Shown here one piece after another: positions 25,319 through 34,848 of a stretch of DNA of 64,000 nucleotides. The translations under genes were made by a program, and so were the position numbers. The stretch comes from Parvibaculum sp963975745 (lineage in GTDB: Bacteria > Pseudomonadota > Alphaproteobacteria > Parvibaculales > Parvibaculaceae): the NCBI RefSeq assembly GCF_963975745.1, contig NZ_CAXBIB010000007.1, positions 102,130 through 166,129 on the forward strand, written 5' to 3'. The notes beneath the pieces were generated by a model that was not told the DNA's origin, did not search any database, and saw nothing but the letters and a program-made list of their open reading frames with translations. Each line of letters starts with the position of its first letter. Position 1 is the stretch's first letter.

Positions 25319-28288
25319 TCAGCCCGTCGCATCGAGCACGCGGCGGATCCTGGCCGCCAGATCCCGGCGTCGATAGGGCTTGCTGAGCAGGTCTACACCC
25401 GGATCGAGCCGGCCGTGATGGACGATCGCGTTTTCGGTGTAGCCCGAGGTGAAGAGCACCTTGAGACCGGGACAGAGCCTGCGCGCCGCCTCGGCAAGCT
25501 GCGGTCCGTTGAGGCCGCCCGGCATCACGACATCGGTGAAGAGCAGGTCGAATCGCTTGTCGTCCTGCAGCAAGGCCAGCGCCTCGACGCCGTTGCGCAC
25601 CTCGACGACCCGGTAGCCGATTTCCGCGAGTTGTCCCGCCGCATAGGCCCGCACCGGATCGTCGTCCTCGACCAGCAGGATGCGCTCGTCGCCGCGCGGC
25701 ACACCAGCATCGGCCGCCACATCCGGCGCCGTCAACGGCTCGGCCGCGCCGCCGGCACGCGGCAGGAAGATCCGGACCGTGGTGCCCTCACCCGGTTCGG
25801 AATAGATCTTCACCAGTCCGCCCGACTGCTTGACGAAGCCATAGACCATGCTGAGGCCGAGACCGCTTCCCTTGCCCGCTTCCTTGGTGGTGAAGAAGGG
25901 ATCGAACACCCGGTCGCGTATCTCGCGCGTCATGCCGATGCCGGTATCCGACACCGAGACCTGCACATAATCGCCCGGCACCAGTTCGTCAGGTCCCGAC
26001 ATGCCATCGTGATCGACAACGGCATTGGCAATCTCGATCGTCAGCTTGCCGCCGCCCGGCATGGCGTCGCGCGCATTGATGCAGAGATTGAACATGGCAT
26101 TCTCGAACTGGCCGGGATCGACCTCGGCCGGCCAGAGGCCGTCATCGATGACGAACTCGATCTCGACGTCCTCGCCCAGTACCCGCGGCAGCATGTCCTG
26201 CAGATCGGCCATCAACTGGTGGAGGTCGACATGCCGCGGATCGAGCGGTTGCCGGCGCGCGAAAGCCAGAAGGCGGTCGGTCAGTTCGGCACCGCGCTCG
26301 GCGGCATGGCGCGTCGTCTCGACGAATTTGCGCAGATCGCTGTCGGGTGGCAGACGCGCATCGAGTATCTCGGCATTGCCGAGAATGACCGTCAGGAGAT
26401 TGTTGAAGTCATGCGCGACGCCGCCGGTGAGCTGGCCGACCGCCTCGAGGCGCTGCGACTGGTTGAGCTTTTCCTGCAGACGATGTCTTTCGGTGACGTC
26501 CTGGAAATAGAAGGCGAGTCCTTCAGGCGAGGGATAGGCATTGACCAGCAGCCACAGACCGAGCGGTTCGTAGAAGGTCTCGGTCGACATCTTGACATTG
26601 TCGCGCACCGCCGTTTCGCACAGCGTACGGATCACGCGGCCGGCGGGCGCCGGAAACTCCTCCCAGATATTCCTGCCGATCAGGTCTTCGGCGCGGCGCC
26701 CCAGCACGCGCTCGGCCTCCTTGTTGAAATAGGTGAAGCGCCAGTCGCGGTCGAGCATGAAGAAGGCATCGGAGATGCTCTCCAGCGTCGAGGACAGCCG
26801 CGCCGCAAGCGCCTCAAGTTCCTTCTCGGTGCGGTAGCGGTCGTCGATGTCGATGGCCGAGCCGAACCATTTGACGACCCGGCCCTCCGAATCGCGGACC
26901 GGCACGGCACTGACCAGATGCCAGCGATAGACGCCGTCATGCCGGCGCAGCCGGAACTCGGTCAGATAGTTGCCGCCGGAGGCCAGCGCCGCGCGCCATT
27001 TGTCGAGCATCGGCGCCCGGTCCTTGCGCAGAATCGCGCGCGACCAGAGCGTGTTGATGTCGCCGGCGCGTTCGGTGCCGGTATAGGCGAGAAAGCTCTT
27101 GCTGACGAAGTCGGCGCGGCCGCCGGGATCGGCCGTCCAGACGATCAGCGGCATCGCATCGGCGAGCTGGCGGAACTGCGACTCGCTGGCGCGCAGCGAG
27201 CGTTCGATCCGCTTGCGCTCGGAAATGTCCTGCACCGCACCGCCGATCCGCTCGATCTGCCCGTTGGCGTCATGGACCGGCCGTCCGGCGACGCGCAGGT
27301 CGAAGACGATGCCGCGCCGCGTCGAGAAATCGATTTCGATGTCGAAGGGAATGCCTTCCGCGATGCAGGACTCGAGCGATCGCCGCAAGCGCCGGCCGGC
27401 CTCGGGCGAACAGCGCTCGACCGCGCTGTCCAGCGTCAATCTGGTATCGGGTGCGATTTCGAGCAGGTGTGCCAGATCGTCGGACCAGGAAATCCGGCCG
27501 CTGGCCGGATCGAGCTGCCAGCCGCCGAAGCGCGCCACCTCGCCGCCCAAGCGCAGCAGTGCCTCGCTGTTGCGGCGCGCCTGTTCGGCTTCGCGCCGTA
27601 CCGCGTCGTAGCGAAAGGCGACGGCGCCGGCGAGACCGACCAGAAGGAAGGAGAAAACGACAATGGCCTGGGCGCGCATCAGGGCGTCGTCGCTGGCCGC
27701 CTCGTAGGCCCCGAGCCGGCGTTCCTCGATCGCGACCATGTCGCGCACCAGATCGCGAACGGTGCTCTGGGCGCGGATGCCCTCACCGGCACGGACAAAG
27801 GCCTCGGCGGCCTCCGCGCCGCGCGCGCGGCGCGTTTCGATCAGTGTCCGGATCAGCGCGAAACGGCCATCGACCAGGGCCGCGAGCTCATCGAGCCGCA
27901 TGAGCTGCGCTTCGTTCCCGGCCAGCACTGCACGCAGGGCGGCAAGGATTTCGGCCTCGCTCTGCTCGGCCACACTGACCGGCGCGAGATAGGCGGGATC
28001 GCCCGACAGCGCATAGCCCCGCGCCGCGATTTCGGCATCGACCGTCGTCAGCAGCGCCCGGCTGAGCAATTGCAGCGTTTCATGGCTTTGCGCGACGCGG
28101 GCATCGGCAAGGTTCAACTGCTGCACCGCGCGCCATGAGACCGCACCGAGCAGGATCAGGCAGGAAAGAAATGCGACAATCGCAACCGGCAGCGTGGACG
28201 AGCGCAGCCGGAACCAGGACCGCCGCACACGGCTCTCGCCCTGGTTTTCGGGCATCTCTGGCGAGCGAGCCGCGTCGTCCGGCTGCAT
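25319..28288 (-). CDS. CHASE3/PAS hybrid sensor histidine kinase
   Basis: A 989-aa membrane sensor. Order of domains: membrane helix (~33-52), periplasmic CHASE3-like helical domain (~55-195), second helix (~205-226), three PAS domains (~245-615), HisKA with the phospho-acceptor His in GQLTGGVAHDFNNLLTVILG (~640), HATPase (N box FNLCINARDAM, G boxes DTGIGM and GKGSGLGLSMVYG), and a C-terminal receiver (ILLVEDDDPVRAYA, phospho-acceptor Asp in LLFTDVVMPGG). It is a complete hybrid kinase, which usually passes phosphate to an Hpt protein; no partner is encoded nearby. ATG 28288 has GGAGG five bases upstream. Confidence 0.93.
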   Translation of the reverse strand: MQPDDAARSPEMPENQGESRVRRSWFRLRSSTLPVAIVAFLSCLILLGAVSWRAVQQLNLADARVAQSHETLQLLSRALLTTVDAEIAARGYALSGDPAYLAPVSVAEQSEAEILAALRAVLAGNEAQLMRLDELAALVDGRFALIRTLIETRRARGAEAAEAFVRAGEGIRAQSTVRDLVRDMVAIEERRLGAYEAASDDALMRAQAIVVFSFLLVGLAGAVAFRYDAVRREAEQARRNSEALLRLGGEVARFGGWQLDPASGRISWSDDLAHLLEIAPDTRLTLDSAVERCSPEAGRRLRRSLESCIAEGIPFDIEIDFSTRRGIVFDLRVAGRPVHDANGQIERIGGAVQDISERKRIERSLRASESQFRQLADAMPLIVWTADPGGRADFVSKSFLAYTGTERAGDINTLWSRAILRKDRAPMLDKWRAALASGGNYLTEFRLRRHDGVYRWHLVSAVPVRDSEGRVVKWFGSAIDIDDRYRTEKELEALAARLSSTLESISDAFFMLDRDWRFTYFNKEAERVLGRRAEDLIGRNIWEEFPAPAGRVIRTLCETAVRDNVKMSTETFYEPLGLWLLVNAYPSPEGLAFYFQDVTERHRLQEKLNQSQRLEAVGQLTGGVAHDFNNLLTVILGNAEILDARLPPDSDLRKFVETTRHAAERGAELTDRLLAFARRQPLDPRHVDLHQLMADLQDMLPRVLGEDVEIEFVIDDGLWPAEVDPGQFENAMFNLCINARDAMPGGGKLTIEIANAVVDHDGMSGPDELVPGDYVQVSVSDTGIGMTREIRDRVFDPFFTTKEAGKGSGLGLSMVYGFVKQSGGLVKIYSEPGEGTTVRIFLPRAGGAAEPLTAPDVAADAGVPRGDERILLVEDDDPVRAYAAGQLAEIGYRVVEVRNGVEALALLQDDKRFDLLFTDVVMPGGLNGPQLAEAARRLCPGLKVLFTSGYTENAIVHHGRLDPGVDLLSKPYRRRDLAARIRRVLDATG

Positions 28289-28442
28289 GAACCTCCGTCA
28301 TTGCTGCCCCGGCCGGAGACACGACCGGATCACGCTTGGGTACCCCGCTACAGATTCGACGCGTTTGACCGGATCGTCAACCGAATTGGCCCGGCGCCGC
28401 GACCGGCCCGTAACATTCGATGAGACAGGGAAGCCGCCGCGC

Positions 28443-29630
28443 TCAGAAACGGCCACTGATCCTCATATAGAAGTCGCGATCCTCGCGCTGCCGCATCACG
28501 CCGGCCGGAATGTCGATTTCCTCGCGCAGACGGTAGCGCGCCTCCATCGACCATTCCGGCGTGAAGCGCCACTGGTAACGGATCTCCGACAGGGCGTCGT
28601 TGCCGCGGAAATCGCCCGAGATCAGCCAGCCGGCCTCGGTGCGCGCATGGACGAGGCCGAGATTGTGGCCGGGCGCGATGTCGTAGAGGCTGAGCGCGGC
28701 CTGCCAGGCCAGCCCGCCGGCATCGCCCGCATTGCCCGATCCGGTGACGGTGGCGCGCGGCGTGTTGGGCGCGTAACCGATCTCGAAGCCGGGCACCAGC
28801 CGCAAGCCCGCCTCGGTGAGACGCCAGCTGGCGGCCATGCGGCCGACCAGCGTGATGTAGTCCTCGCGGCGCGAAAACGCGGTGCCGTCCGAGGCCAGCG
28901 CGGCCGGCATCCAGGTGACGCCGATCATGCGCTGCGTGACCGGCCCGAGCGCCTCGCTGGCTTCAAGCCCGGCAAACACCGTGACGCGGCTGGCATCGTC
29001 GGAAAATTCGAGCGGCGCGCGCACCGCCGAGCCCGGCCCCTTGCGGTGATTGTGTTCGAGCACCAGATGGGCGCGCCAGGCCGGTTGCAGCTGGTGGCGG
29101 TAATGCAGCCCGTCGGTCCAGGTGATGTCGATATTGGGGCTGTCATTGCGGTCGAGCCCCTTGGAGGCGACGCCCTGAAGCGCGAACCGGGTCTGGAAGC
29201 GGCCGAGCCGCAGCGACCAGGGCTGCGCCGCATCGGCATAGTCGAGATAGACTTCGTCGAGCGTGCTCTCGCCCAGTTCCATGCCGGTCGAGGTCGAGGC
29301 ATAGCCATGCAGCTGAAAACCGTGCCCGGTCTGGTGCTGGCCGTAGCGGCCGGCAAAGCGCGCGCGGAAATGCAGATACTCGCCGAGATCGCGCTCGGCG
29401 GCCAGACGCAGGCGCCCGCGCAGCGCATGGCTGTCGCTCTCCATGCCGTTGCGGTCGGTGCGTTCGCTATCGTAATAGCCGGCGCGGATATCGCCGCTGA
29501 AGTGCCAGCCCGTCTCTTCGGCCTGCGCCGCCGGCACCGCCAGTGCGGCCGCGAGCGAAACGACGGCCAGAAGGGCCGGCCGATAACGGCCGGGCTTTGG
29601 CAAAATCCTTTCGCGCGACATTCCGGTCAT
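28443..29630 (-). CDS. Alginate-export/porin-like outer-membrane protein
   Basis: A 395-aa exported protein. A signal peptide (ending PAAQAEE) is followed by a beta-barrel pattern: WHFSGDIRAGYYDSERTDRN, then DSHALRGRLRLAAERDLGEY, and a last strand REDRDFYMRISGRF with C-terminal Phe. Arg/Tyr-rich strands and the 'GR.Q...' element (LRLGRFQTRFALQGV) resemble alginate-export-type porins. The substrate is unknown. It is 154 bp upstream of the histidine kinase on the same strand and 25 bp downstream of the small membrane-protein gene. Confidence 0.75.
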   Translation of the reverse strand: MTGMSRERILPKPGRYRPALLAVVSLAAALAVPAAQAEETGWHFSGDIRAGYYDSERTDRNGMESDSHALRGRLRLAAERDLGEYLHFRARFAGRYGQHQTGHGFQLHGYASTSTGMELGESTLDEVYLDYADAAQPWSLRLGRFQTRFALQGVASKGLDRNDSPNIDITWTDGLHYRHQLQPAWRAHLVLEHNHRKGPGSAVRAPLEFSDDASRVTVFAGLEASEALGPVTQRMIGVTWMPAALASDGTAFSRREDYITLVGRMAASWRLTEAGLRLVPGFEIGYAPNTPRATVTGSGNAGDAGGLAWQAALSLYDIAPGHNLGLVHARTEAGWLISGDFRGNDALSEIRYQWRFTPEWSMEARYRLREEIDIPAGVMRQREDRDFYMRISGRF

Positions 29631-29655
29631 CCGCTTTCCGATCCCGGCCGCAGGC

Positions 29656-29844
29656 TCAGGGCGCCGGCGCGCCGCCGATCCGCCGCAGCATTTCCCATAC
29701 CGGCACCGCCGCGGCGCCGCCGACAAGCCCGCTGACATAGGACGGGATGTCGGCATTGAACAGCCAGTTCCACAACAGGCCGGCAAGGATGCTGGCCAGC
29801 AGCATCGCGCCAAGCGTGATCAGCCATTTGGTCCACAGTGCCAT
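29656..29844 (-). CDS. Small membrane protein (62 aa)
   Basis: Starts MALWTKWLITLGAMLLASIL, with one long hydrophobic helix and a second, weaker one at VSGLVGGAAAVPVWEML. A near-perfect GGGGAGG stands five bases before ATG 29844, so translation is well supported although the gene is short. It is the first gene of the minus-strand group with the porin and the kinase. I recognise no family. Confidence 0.7.
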   Translation of the reverse strand: MALWTKWLITLGAMLLASILAGLLWNWLFNADIPSYVSGLVGGAAAVPVWEMLRRIGGAPAP

Positions 29845-29988
29845 GATATCCTCCCCGGATTGTCCGGCGCCGCCAGTATGGCCCAGCAGCGCCCATAGAC
29901 AAAGGACCGGATGGCGACCGATTGCCGCCCCGGACGGGCCGGCTTTCGGTATAGACTGATCATCGACGACAATCGTGAAGGAGACAGG

Positions 29989-31146
29989 ATGTTCGGCGCG
30001 CAAATCCGGCTGTTCCGGCTGGCGGGATTCGATGTGAAGCTCGATGTGAGCTGGATCTTCATCGCCCTGCTGATTTCCTGGACGCTGTCGACCGGCTATT
30101 TCCCGCAATTCTATCCCGGCCTCGACAGCGCGACCTACTGGTCGATGGGGATTGTCGGCGCGCTGGGGCTCTTCCTCTCGATCATCCTGCACGAGCTGTC
30201 GCATTCGGTGGTGGCACGGCGCTACGACATTCCGATCTCGGGCATCACGCTCTTCATCTTCGGCGGCGTCGCCCAGATGGAGAAGGAGCCGCCGACGCCG
30301 CGCGCCGAATTGATGATGGCGATTGCCGGACCGATCGCCAGTCTTGTCCTGTCGGCCATCTTCTATCTGACCGGCGCGGCGGTGCTGGCCGCCGGTCTGC
30401 CCGAAACCGTTTCGGGCGTGGCGCGCTATCTGGCGCTGATCAACCTGATCCTGGCCGTCTTCAACATGGTGCCGGCCTTTCCGCTCGATGGCGGGCGCGT
30501 CTACCGCGCCTGGCTCTGGGGCCGTTCGGGCGACATCGACGCGGCGACGAAGCACGCCTCCCATGTCGGCCAGGCCTTCGGACTGGCGCTGATCGCGCTC
30601 GGCGTGATGAGCCTGCTCTCGGGCAATCTCGTCGCCGGCATCTGGTGGGGCCTGATCGGGCTCTTTCTCAACACCGCCTCGCGCGCCTCCTATACGCAAC
30701 TGCAGACGCATCAATTGCTGAAGGCCGAACCGGTCGCGCATTTCATGACGCCGGACCCGCTGACCGTGCCGGCCGGCATCACGCTGCGGCGCCTGGTCGA
30801 CGAACATGTCTACGGTTCCTTCCACGAGACCTTTCCGGTGATGGAAGGCGGGCGCCCGGTCGGCGTGATCAGCGTCGCCGATCTGCGCGACATCGACCGC
30901 GCCAACTGGGACCGGATCGAAGTGCGCGAGGTGATGCATCCGCTTTCGCCGGCGACCGCCATCGAGGCGCATGAAAGCGGCGAGGCCGCGCTGAAGGCGA
31001 TGCGCCAGGGCGGCAGCGGGCGGCTGATCGTCGTCAGCGGCGGCCGGCTGGTCGGCATCGTCGCGCTGCGCGACATCATGCGGCTGATGCGGCTGAAGGA
31101 AGAGCTCGGCCCCCGCACTGGCGGCGCCGCCACCAAGCGCCTATAA
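29989..31146 (+). CDS. Site-2-type (M50) membrane zinc protease with CBS domains
   Basis: A 385-aa inner-membrane metalloprotease. The zinc site is HELSHSVVARR (HExxH) near residue 60, and the third-ligand motif NMVPAFPLDGGRVYRAWLWG follows at about 160-180. Around six membrane helices are followed by two cytoplasmic CBS domains (VAHFMTPDPLTVPAGITLRR and EVREVMHPLSPATAIEA regions), which usually sense adenine nucleotides. Its substrate is unknown. ATG 29989 has AGGAGA seven bases upstream; the frame is open 26 codons further up. The gene diverges from the small membrane-protein gene. Confidence 0.9.
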   Translation: MFGAQIRLFRLAGFDVKLDVSWIFIALLISWTLSTGYFPQFYPGLDSATYWSMGIVGALGLFLSIILHELSHSVVARRYDIPISGITLFIFGGVAQMEKEPPTPRAELMMAIAGPIASLVLSAIFYLTGAAVLAAGLPETVSGVARYLALINLILAVFNMVPAFPLDGGRVYRAWLWGRSGDIDAATKHASHVGQAFGLALIALGVMSLLSGNLVAGIWWGLIGLFLNTASRASYTQLQTHQLLKAEPVAHFMTPDPLTVPAGITLRRLVDEHVYGSFHETFPVMEGGRPVGVISVADLRDIDRANWDRIEVREVMHPLSPATAIEAHESGEAALKAMRQGGSGRLIVVSGGRLVGIVALRDIMRLMRLKEELGPRTGGAATKRL

Positions 31147-31175
31147 AGGCGTCATTCGAACCATGGAGACCGGCC

Positions 31176-31754
31176 TTGGGCAGCAGCGAGATCTTCCACG
31201 CGACCTTCGACGAACATCTGAAGGTGGCGCATGAGACGGCCAAGAAGCTCGAACATGATTTCGCCAGCCTGGCCGCGGCCTGCGCCGAAGCGGTGTCGGG
31301 CGGCGGCAAGCTGATCCTGTTCGGCAATGGCGGCAGCGCCGCCGACGCGCAGCACATCGCCGCCGAACTCTCGGTGCGCTTCGTCAAGGACCGTCCGGCG
31401 ATCGCCGCGCTGGCGCTGACCACCGACACCTCGGTGCTGACGGCGGCCGCCAACGACATGGGCTACGACCATGTCTTCGAACGGCAGGTCGAGGCGCTGG
31501 GACGGCGCGGCGATCTCGCCATCGGCATCTCGACCTCGGGCCGGAGCCCCAATGTCGTGCTGGCGCTGGCCGCCGCGCGCCGCCAGGGCCTGGTCACCGC
31601 GGCGCTGACCGGCGCCGAACCCAATGCGATGAAGGATCTGGCCGACCATCTGATCTGCGTGCCCTCGACGACGACGGCGCGCATCCAGGAAATGCATATC
31701 GTGATCGGGCACATGCTCTGCGCCGGCATCGAGAGCTATCTCGGCTACGCCTGA
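31176..31754 (+). CDS. gmhA: D-sedoheptulose-7-phosphate isomerase (GmhA)
   Basis: A 192-aa SIS-domain enzyme that converts sedoheptulose 7-phosphate to D-glycero-D-manno-heptose 7-phosphate, the first step of ADP-heptose synthesis for the LPS core. Characteristic segments are GGGKLILFGNGGSAADAQHI, then AELSVRFVKDRPAIAALALT, LAIGISTSGRSPNVVLAL and EMHIVIGHMLCAGIES. It starts at TTG 31176, which is unusual but keeps the family's normal length. Together with hldE and gmhB in the next 3 kb it gives three of the four proteins of the pathway. Confidence 0.93.
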   Translation: MGSSEIFHATFDEHLKVAHETAKKLEHDFASLAAACAEAVSGGGKLILFGNGGSAADAQHIAAELSVRFVKDRPAIAALALTTDTSVLTAAANDMGYDHVFERQVEALGRRGDLAIGISTSGRSPNVVLALAAARRQGLVTAALTGAEPNAMKDLADHLICVPSTTTARIQEMHIVIGHMLCAGIESYLGYA

Positions 31755-31783
31755 GCAACGGCGCCGCGCGGCAGGCCCCGCGC

Positions 31784-32545
31784 TCAGGCCTCGGCCCCCG
31801 TCAGCATCAGGGCGAAGGCCGGCAGGAACAGCGCCGCGTTGTAGGCCGCATGCATCGCGACCGGCGCATAGAGCGAACCGGTCCAGCGCGCCGCGCAGGC
31901 GAGAACCACGCCGACCAGAAACAGCAATCCGAACACCGTCCAGGCGCCGATCCCGCTCAGCACGAACAGATGTCCGTGGATCGACGAAAAATAGGCGCTC
32001 GACACCGTGGCGGCGGCAACGAAGGAAAACCGCCGCGCCAGCACCGGCATCACGATGCCGCGGAAATAGAGCTCCTCGACAACCGGCGCGACCAGGACGG
32101 CGAGCAGGCCCAGCACGATCATGCCGGCCAGGCTGCCGGGCAGCGCAAAGGCCTCTGCCGCCTCGATTTCCGCCAAGGCTTCCGCCGGCAGGCGCTGCAT
32201 CGCATATGCAACCAGATAGGCCAGCGCGACGCCGGCAAGCGCCGCCAGGATGACGACGTAGCCCTTGAAGGCCCGGAAATGCACCTGCCGCAGCGTATGG
32301 CCGCGCAGGGCCAGCAGCAGCGCCAGCAGACCGGCCAGCAGCATGTAGACCAGGATGCCGGCCGCATTCTGGATCACCGGATCGGCGGCGAGCCGCTCGA
32401 CAAACGCGGCCGTATCGCCCGGCAGCGCGATACCGGCCCGGCGCAACGCCAGCATCGCGCCGGCGATCAGCACGATCAGCAGCGCAAACGACAGGACCGG
32501 CACCAGAACGATGTCCCACCAGCGATGCGGCGGCCGCGCGGGCAT
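31784..32545 (-). CDS. CPBP-family intramembrane metalloprotease
   Basis: A ~253-aa polytopic membrane protein of the CAAX-protease/bacteriocin-processing (Abi) family. Motif 1 is VVEELYFRGIVMPVLARRF (EExxxR), motif 2 is FSSIHGHLFVLSGIGA, and motif 3 is HAAYNAALFLPA. Eight or so hydrophobic helices are visible. ATG 32545 with GAGG upstream is the chosen start; the frame is open upstream into the hldE gene, and a GTG start there cannot be excluded. It lies just downstream of hldE on the same strand and may be co-transcribed. Substrate unknown. Confidence 0.88.
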   Translation of the reverse strand: MPARPPHRWWDIVLVPVLSFALLIVLIAGAMLALRRAGIALPGDTAAFVERLAADPVIQNAAGILVYMLLAGLLALLLALRGHTLRQVHFRAFKGYVVILAALAGVALAYLVAYAMQRLPAEALAEIEAAEAFALPGSLAGMIVLGLLAVLVAPVVEELYFRGIVMPVLARRFSFVAAATVSSAYFSSIHGHLFVLSGIGAWTVFGLLFLVGVVLACAARWTGSLYAPVAMHAAYNAALFLPAFALMLTGAEA

Positions 32546-32618
32546 GCCGCCCTCGGCCGCATCACCCGGCTGTGCCGCCGTGGCGTGCACGGCGCGGGGG
32601 CCCCAGACCGCCACCCTC

Positions 32619-34082
32619 TCAGCGCTCCATGCGGGCAAGCGTGCCGGTGGTGCTGAAGCCGGGCACGATGTCGACGATCTCGACACGGCCGCCATGGGAC
32701 TGGACGAAGGCGGCGCCGACAATGTCGGCGGCCTTGTAGTCGCCGCCCTTGACGAGAAGATCCGGTTTCAGCGCCTCGATCAGCGCTTCGGGCGTGTCCT
32801 CCGCAAAGATCGTCACCAGATCGACCGTGCCGAGCGCGGCCAGCACCGTGGCCCGGGCAATGTCGGGCTGGACCGGCCGCGTCTCGCCCTTGAGGCGGCG
32901 CACCGAGGCATCGCTGTTGAGGCCGACGATCAGCCGGTCGCAGAGCGAACGCGCCCGCGCCAGCAGCGTCACATGGCCCGGATGCAGCAGATCGAAACAG
33001 CCATTGGTGAAGCCGACGCTGAGGCCGCGCGCGCGCCAGCCCGCGGCGATTTCGGCGGCGCGTTCGCGGCCGGCAAGCTTGGCCTCGATCGCCGACAATG
33101 CGCGCTCGCGCAAGGCGGCGGCCAGTTCGTCGCGATGGACGACGGCGGTACCGACCTTGCCGACGACGATGCCGGCGGCCGAATTGGCCAGCCGCGCCGC
33201 ATCGGCCAGCGCCGCGCCGCGCCCCAGCGCACAGGCAAGTGCCGCAACCACGGTGTCGCCGGCGCCCGAGACGTCGAAGACCTCGCGCGCTTCCGCCTTG
33301 AGGTGATGCACCTCGGCCGGCGTGACCACGCTCATCCCGTCCTGCGAGCGCGTGACCAGCATGGCGCCGATGTCATGTGCGGCCAGCAACCCGCGCGCCG
33401 CTTCGACGATATCGGCATCGCCGGCCACCGGCCTGCCGGTCGCCTCGGCCAGTTCCTTGCGATTGGGCGTGACGACTGCAGCGCCGGCATAGCGCGCATA
33501 GTCGCGCCCCTTGGGATCGACCACGACCGGAATGCCGGAAGCCCGCGCCGCCGCGATCGCCGCCGCCGCGACGGCCGGCGTCAGCACGCCCTTGCCATAG
33601 TCGGACAGCACCAGCACCTGGCAACCTTCGAGCGCGGCCGCGAGCGCGGCGACCAGCGCCGCGCCTTGCGCCGTGTCGAGCGCGGCGGTGGTTTCGCGAT
33701 CGGCACGCAGGACCTGCTGGCCCATGGCGACGAAGCGCGTCTTGACGGTGGTGACGCGGCCGGCAATGGCGCTGAGCCGGGCATCGATGCCGGGATGCGC
33801 CGCGAAGGCGCGGACAAGCGCCGCCCCCGCCTCGTCATCGCCGATGACCGAGAGAAACACCACATCGGCGCCCAGCGCGGCCAGATTGCGCGCCACATTG
33901 CCCGCCCCGCCCGGCATCGCGCTTTCGCTCTCGACGCCCAGAACCGGGATCGGCGCCTCGGGCGAAATGCGCTCGACCCGGCCATAGACGAAGCGGTCGA
34001 GCATGGCATCGCCCAGCACCAGCGCCCGCACGCCGGCAAGCTCTGCGACAAGCGATTGAATATCGGGGCTTTTTTCGGTCAT
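32619..34082 (-). CDS. hldE: Bifunctional heptose-7-phosphate kinase / heptose-1-phosphate adenylyltransferase (HldE)
   Basis: A 487-aa cytoplasmic enzyme of the ADP-heptose pathway. The N-terminal half is a PfkB-type kinase (GGAGNVARNLAALGADVVFL, and the catalytic FDVSGAGDTVVAALA near residue 270). The C-terminal half (from ~345) is a nucleotidyltransferase with FTNGCFDLLHPGHVTLLARA, the HxGH-type motif, and GLNSDASVRRLKG. The two activities act on either side of the GmhB phosphatase step. It lies divergently from gmhB, about 100 bp apart. The HldD epimerase is not in this window. Confidence 0.95.
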   Translation of the reverse strand: MTEKSPDIQSLVAELAGVRALVLGDAMLDRFVYGRVERISPEAPIPVLGVESESAMPGGAGNVARNLAALGADVVFLSVIGDDEAGAALVRAFAAHPGIDARLSAIAGRVTTVKTRFVAMGQQVLRADRETTAALDTAQGAALVAALAAALEGCQVLVLSDYGKGVLTPAVAAAAIAAARASGIPVVVDPKGRDYARYAGAAVVTPNRKELAEATGRPVAGDADIVEAARGLLAAHDIGAMLVTRSQDGMSVVTPAEVHHLKAEAREVFDVSGAGDTVVAALACALGRGAALADAARLANSAAGIVVGKVGTAVVHRDELAAALRERALSAIEAKLAGRERAAEIAAGWRARGLSVGFTNGCFDLLHPGHVTLLARARSLCDRLIVGLNSDASVRRLKGETRPVQPDIARATVLAALGTVDLVTIFAEDTPEALIEALKPDLLVKGGDYKAADIVGAAFVQSHGGRVEIVDIVPGFSTTGTLARMER

Positions 34083-34182
34083 AAGGCGGTCTCTGGCGAT
34101 GCTGCGGACGCTATCATGGCGAAGCGGCGCTCAAGATAGCGTAAAAACGGCTGAATTGTTCGGCTCCCATCGAGGCGGTCTG

Positions 34183-34848
34183 ATGCGCACCAAGGACGAT
34201 ATCTGGCTTTCGACCGACACCCCGCCGCGCCGCGACGGCCAGCCGGGCCTGTTCCTCGACCGCGACGGGGTCCTGGTGCGCGAGGTCAACTATCTGAAAA
34301 ACAAGGAAGATGTGGCGCTGGAGCCGGGCGCGGCAACGCTGATCCGCTGGGCCGCGCGGCGCGGTTTCGGCCTTGCCGCCGTCACCAACCAGTCGGGCAT
34401 CGCCCGGGGCCGGATCAGCTGGGCCGAATTCGAGGCGGTCGAGGCCGAGATCGCCCGCCTGCTCGAGGCCGAGGGCGCCGCGCTCGACCTGGTGATCGCC
34501 TGCCCCTTCCATCCCGATTTCACGCCCGGCTACGGCCCCGCCCATGAGCATTGGCGCAAGCCCGGCCCCGGCCTGATCGAGGAAGCGGCGCGGCGGATCG
34601 GGCTCGACCGGGCCGAAAGCTGGCTGGTCGGCGACAAGGCCAGCGACATCGAGGCGGCAAGGCGCGCCGGACTGAAAGGCGCCGTGCATGTGCTGACCGG
34701 CTATGGCCGCGCCGAACGCGAGGCCGCGCTGGCGCTGGCGGCGCCGGATTTCGCCGTCGCGGCGGCCGACGATCTCGACGCGGCACGCGAGATCTTCGAG
34801 GAAGTCTTCGCCACAGCCGCGCCACCGGCGGCAGCGGAGGACCGATGA
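34183..34848 (+). CDS. gmhB: D-glycero-D-manno-heptose 1,7-bisphosphate phosphatase (GmhB, HAD family)
   Basis: A 221-aa HAD-IIIA phosphatase that removes the 7-phosphate between the two HldE steps. The nucleophile motif is GLFLDRDGVLVREVNYLKNK, the second motif AAVTNQSGIARGRISW, and the last motif WLVGDKASDIEAARRAGLKG. The zinc-loop region begins with CPFHPD, but the second half, where the E. coli enzyme has a C-x-C pair, reads AHEHWRKPGPG with histidines instead. ATG 34183 follows GAGG by seven bases. The context with gmhA and hldE supports the name; a HisB-like or different HAD substrate is the alternative. Confidence 0.85.
   Translation: MRTKDDIWLSTDTPPRRDGQPGLFLDRDGVLVREVNYLKNKEDVALEPGAATLIRWAARRGFGLAAVTNQSGIARGRISWAEFEAVEAEIARLLEAEGAALDLVIACPFHPDFTPGYGPAHEHWRKPGPGLIEEAARRIGLDRAESWLVGDKASDIEAARRAGLKGAVHVLTGYGRAEREAALALAAPDFAVAAADDLDAAREIFEEVFATAAPPAAAEDR

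Noticed and set aside
25415..28138. 907-codon open frame opposite the hybrid histidine kinase
   Set aside because: The kinase frame has all expected domains; the opposite frame has none.
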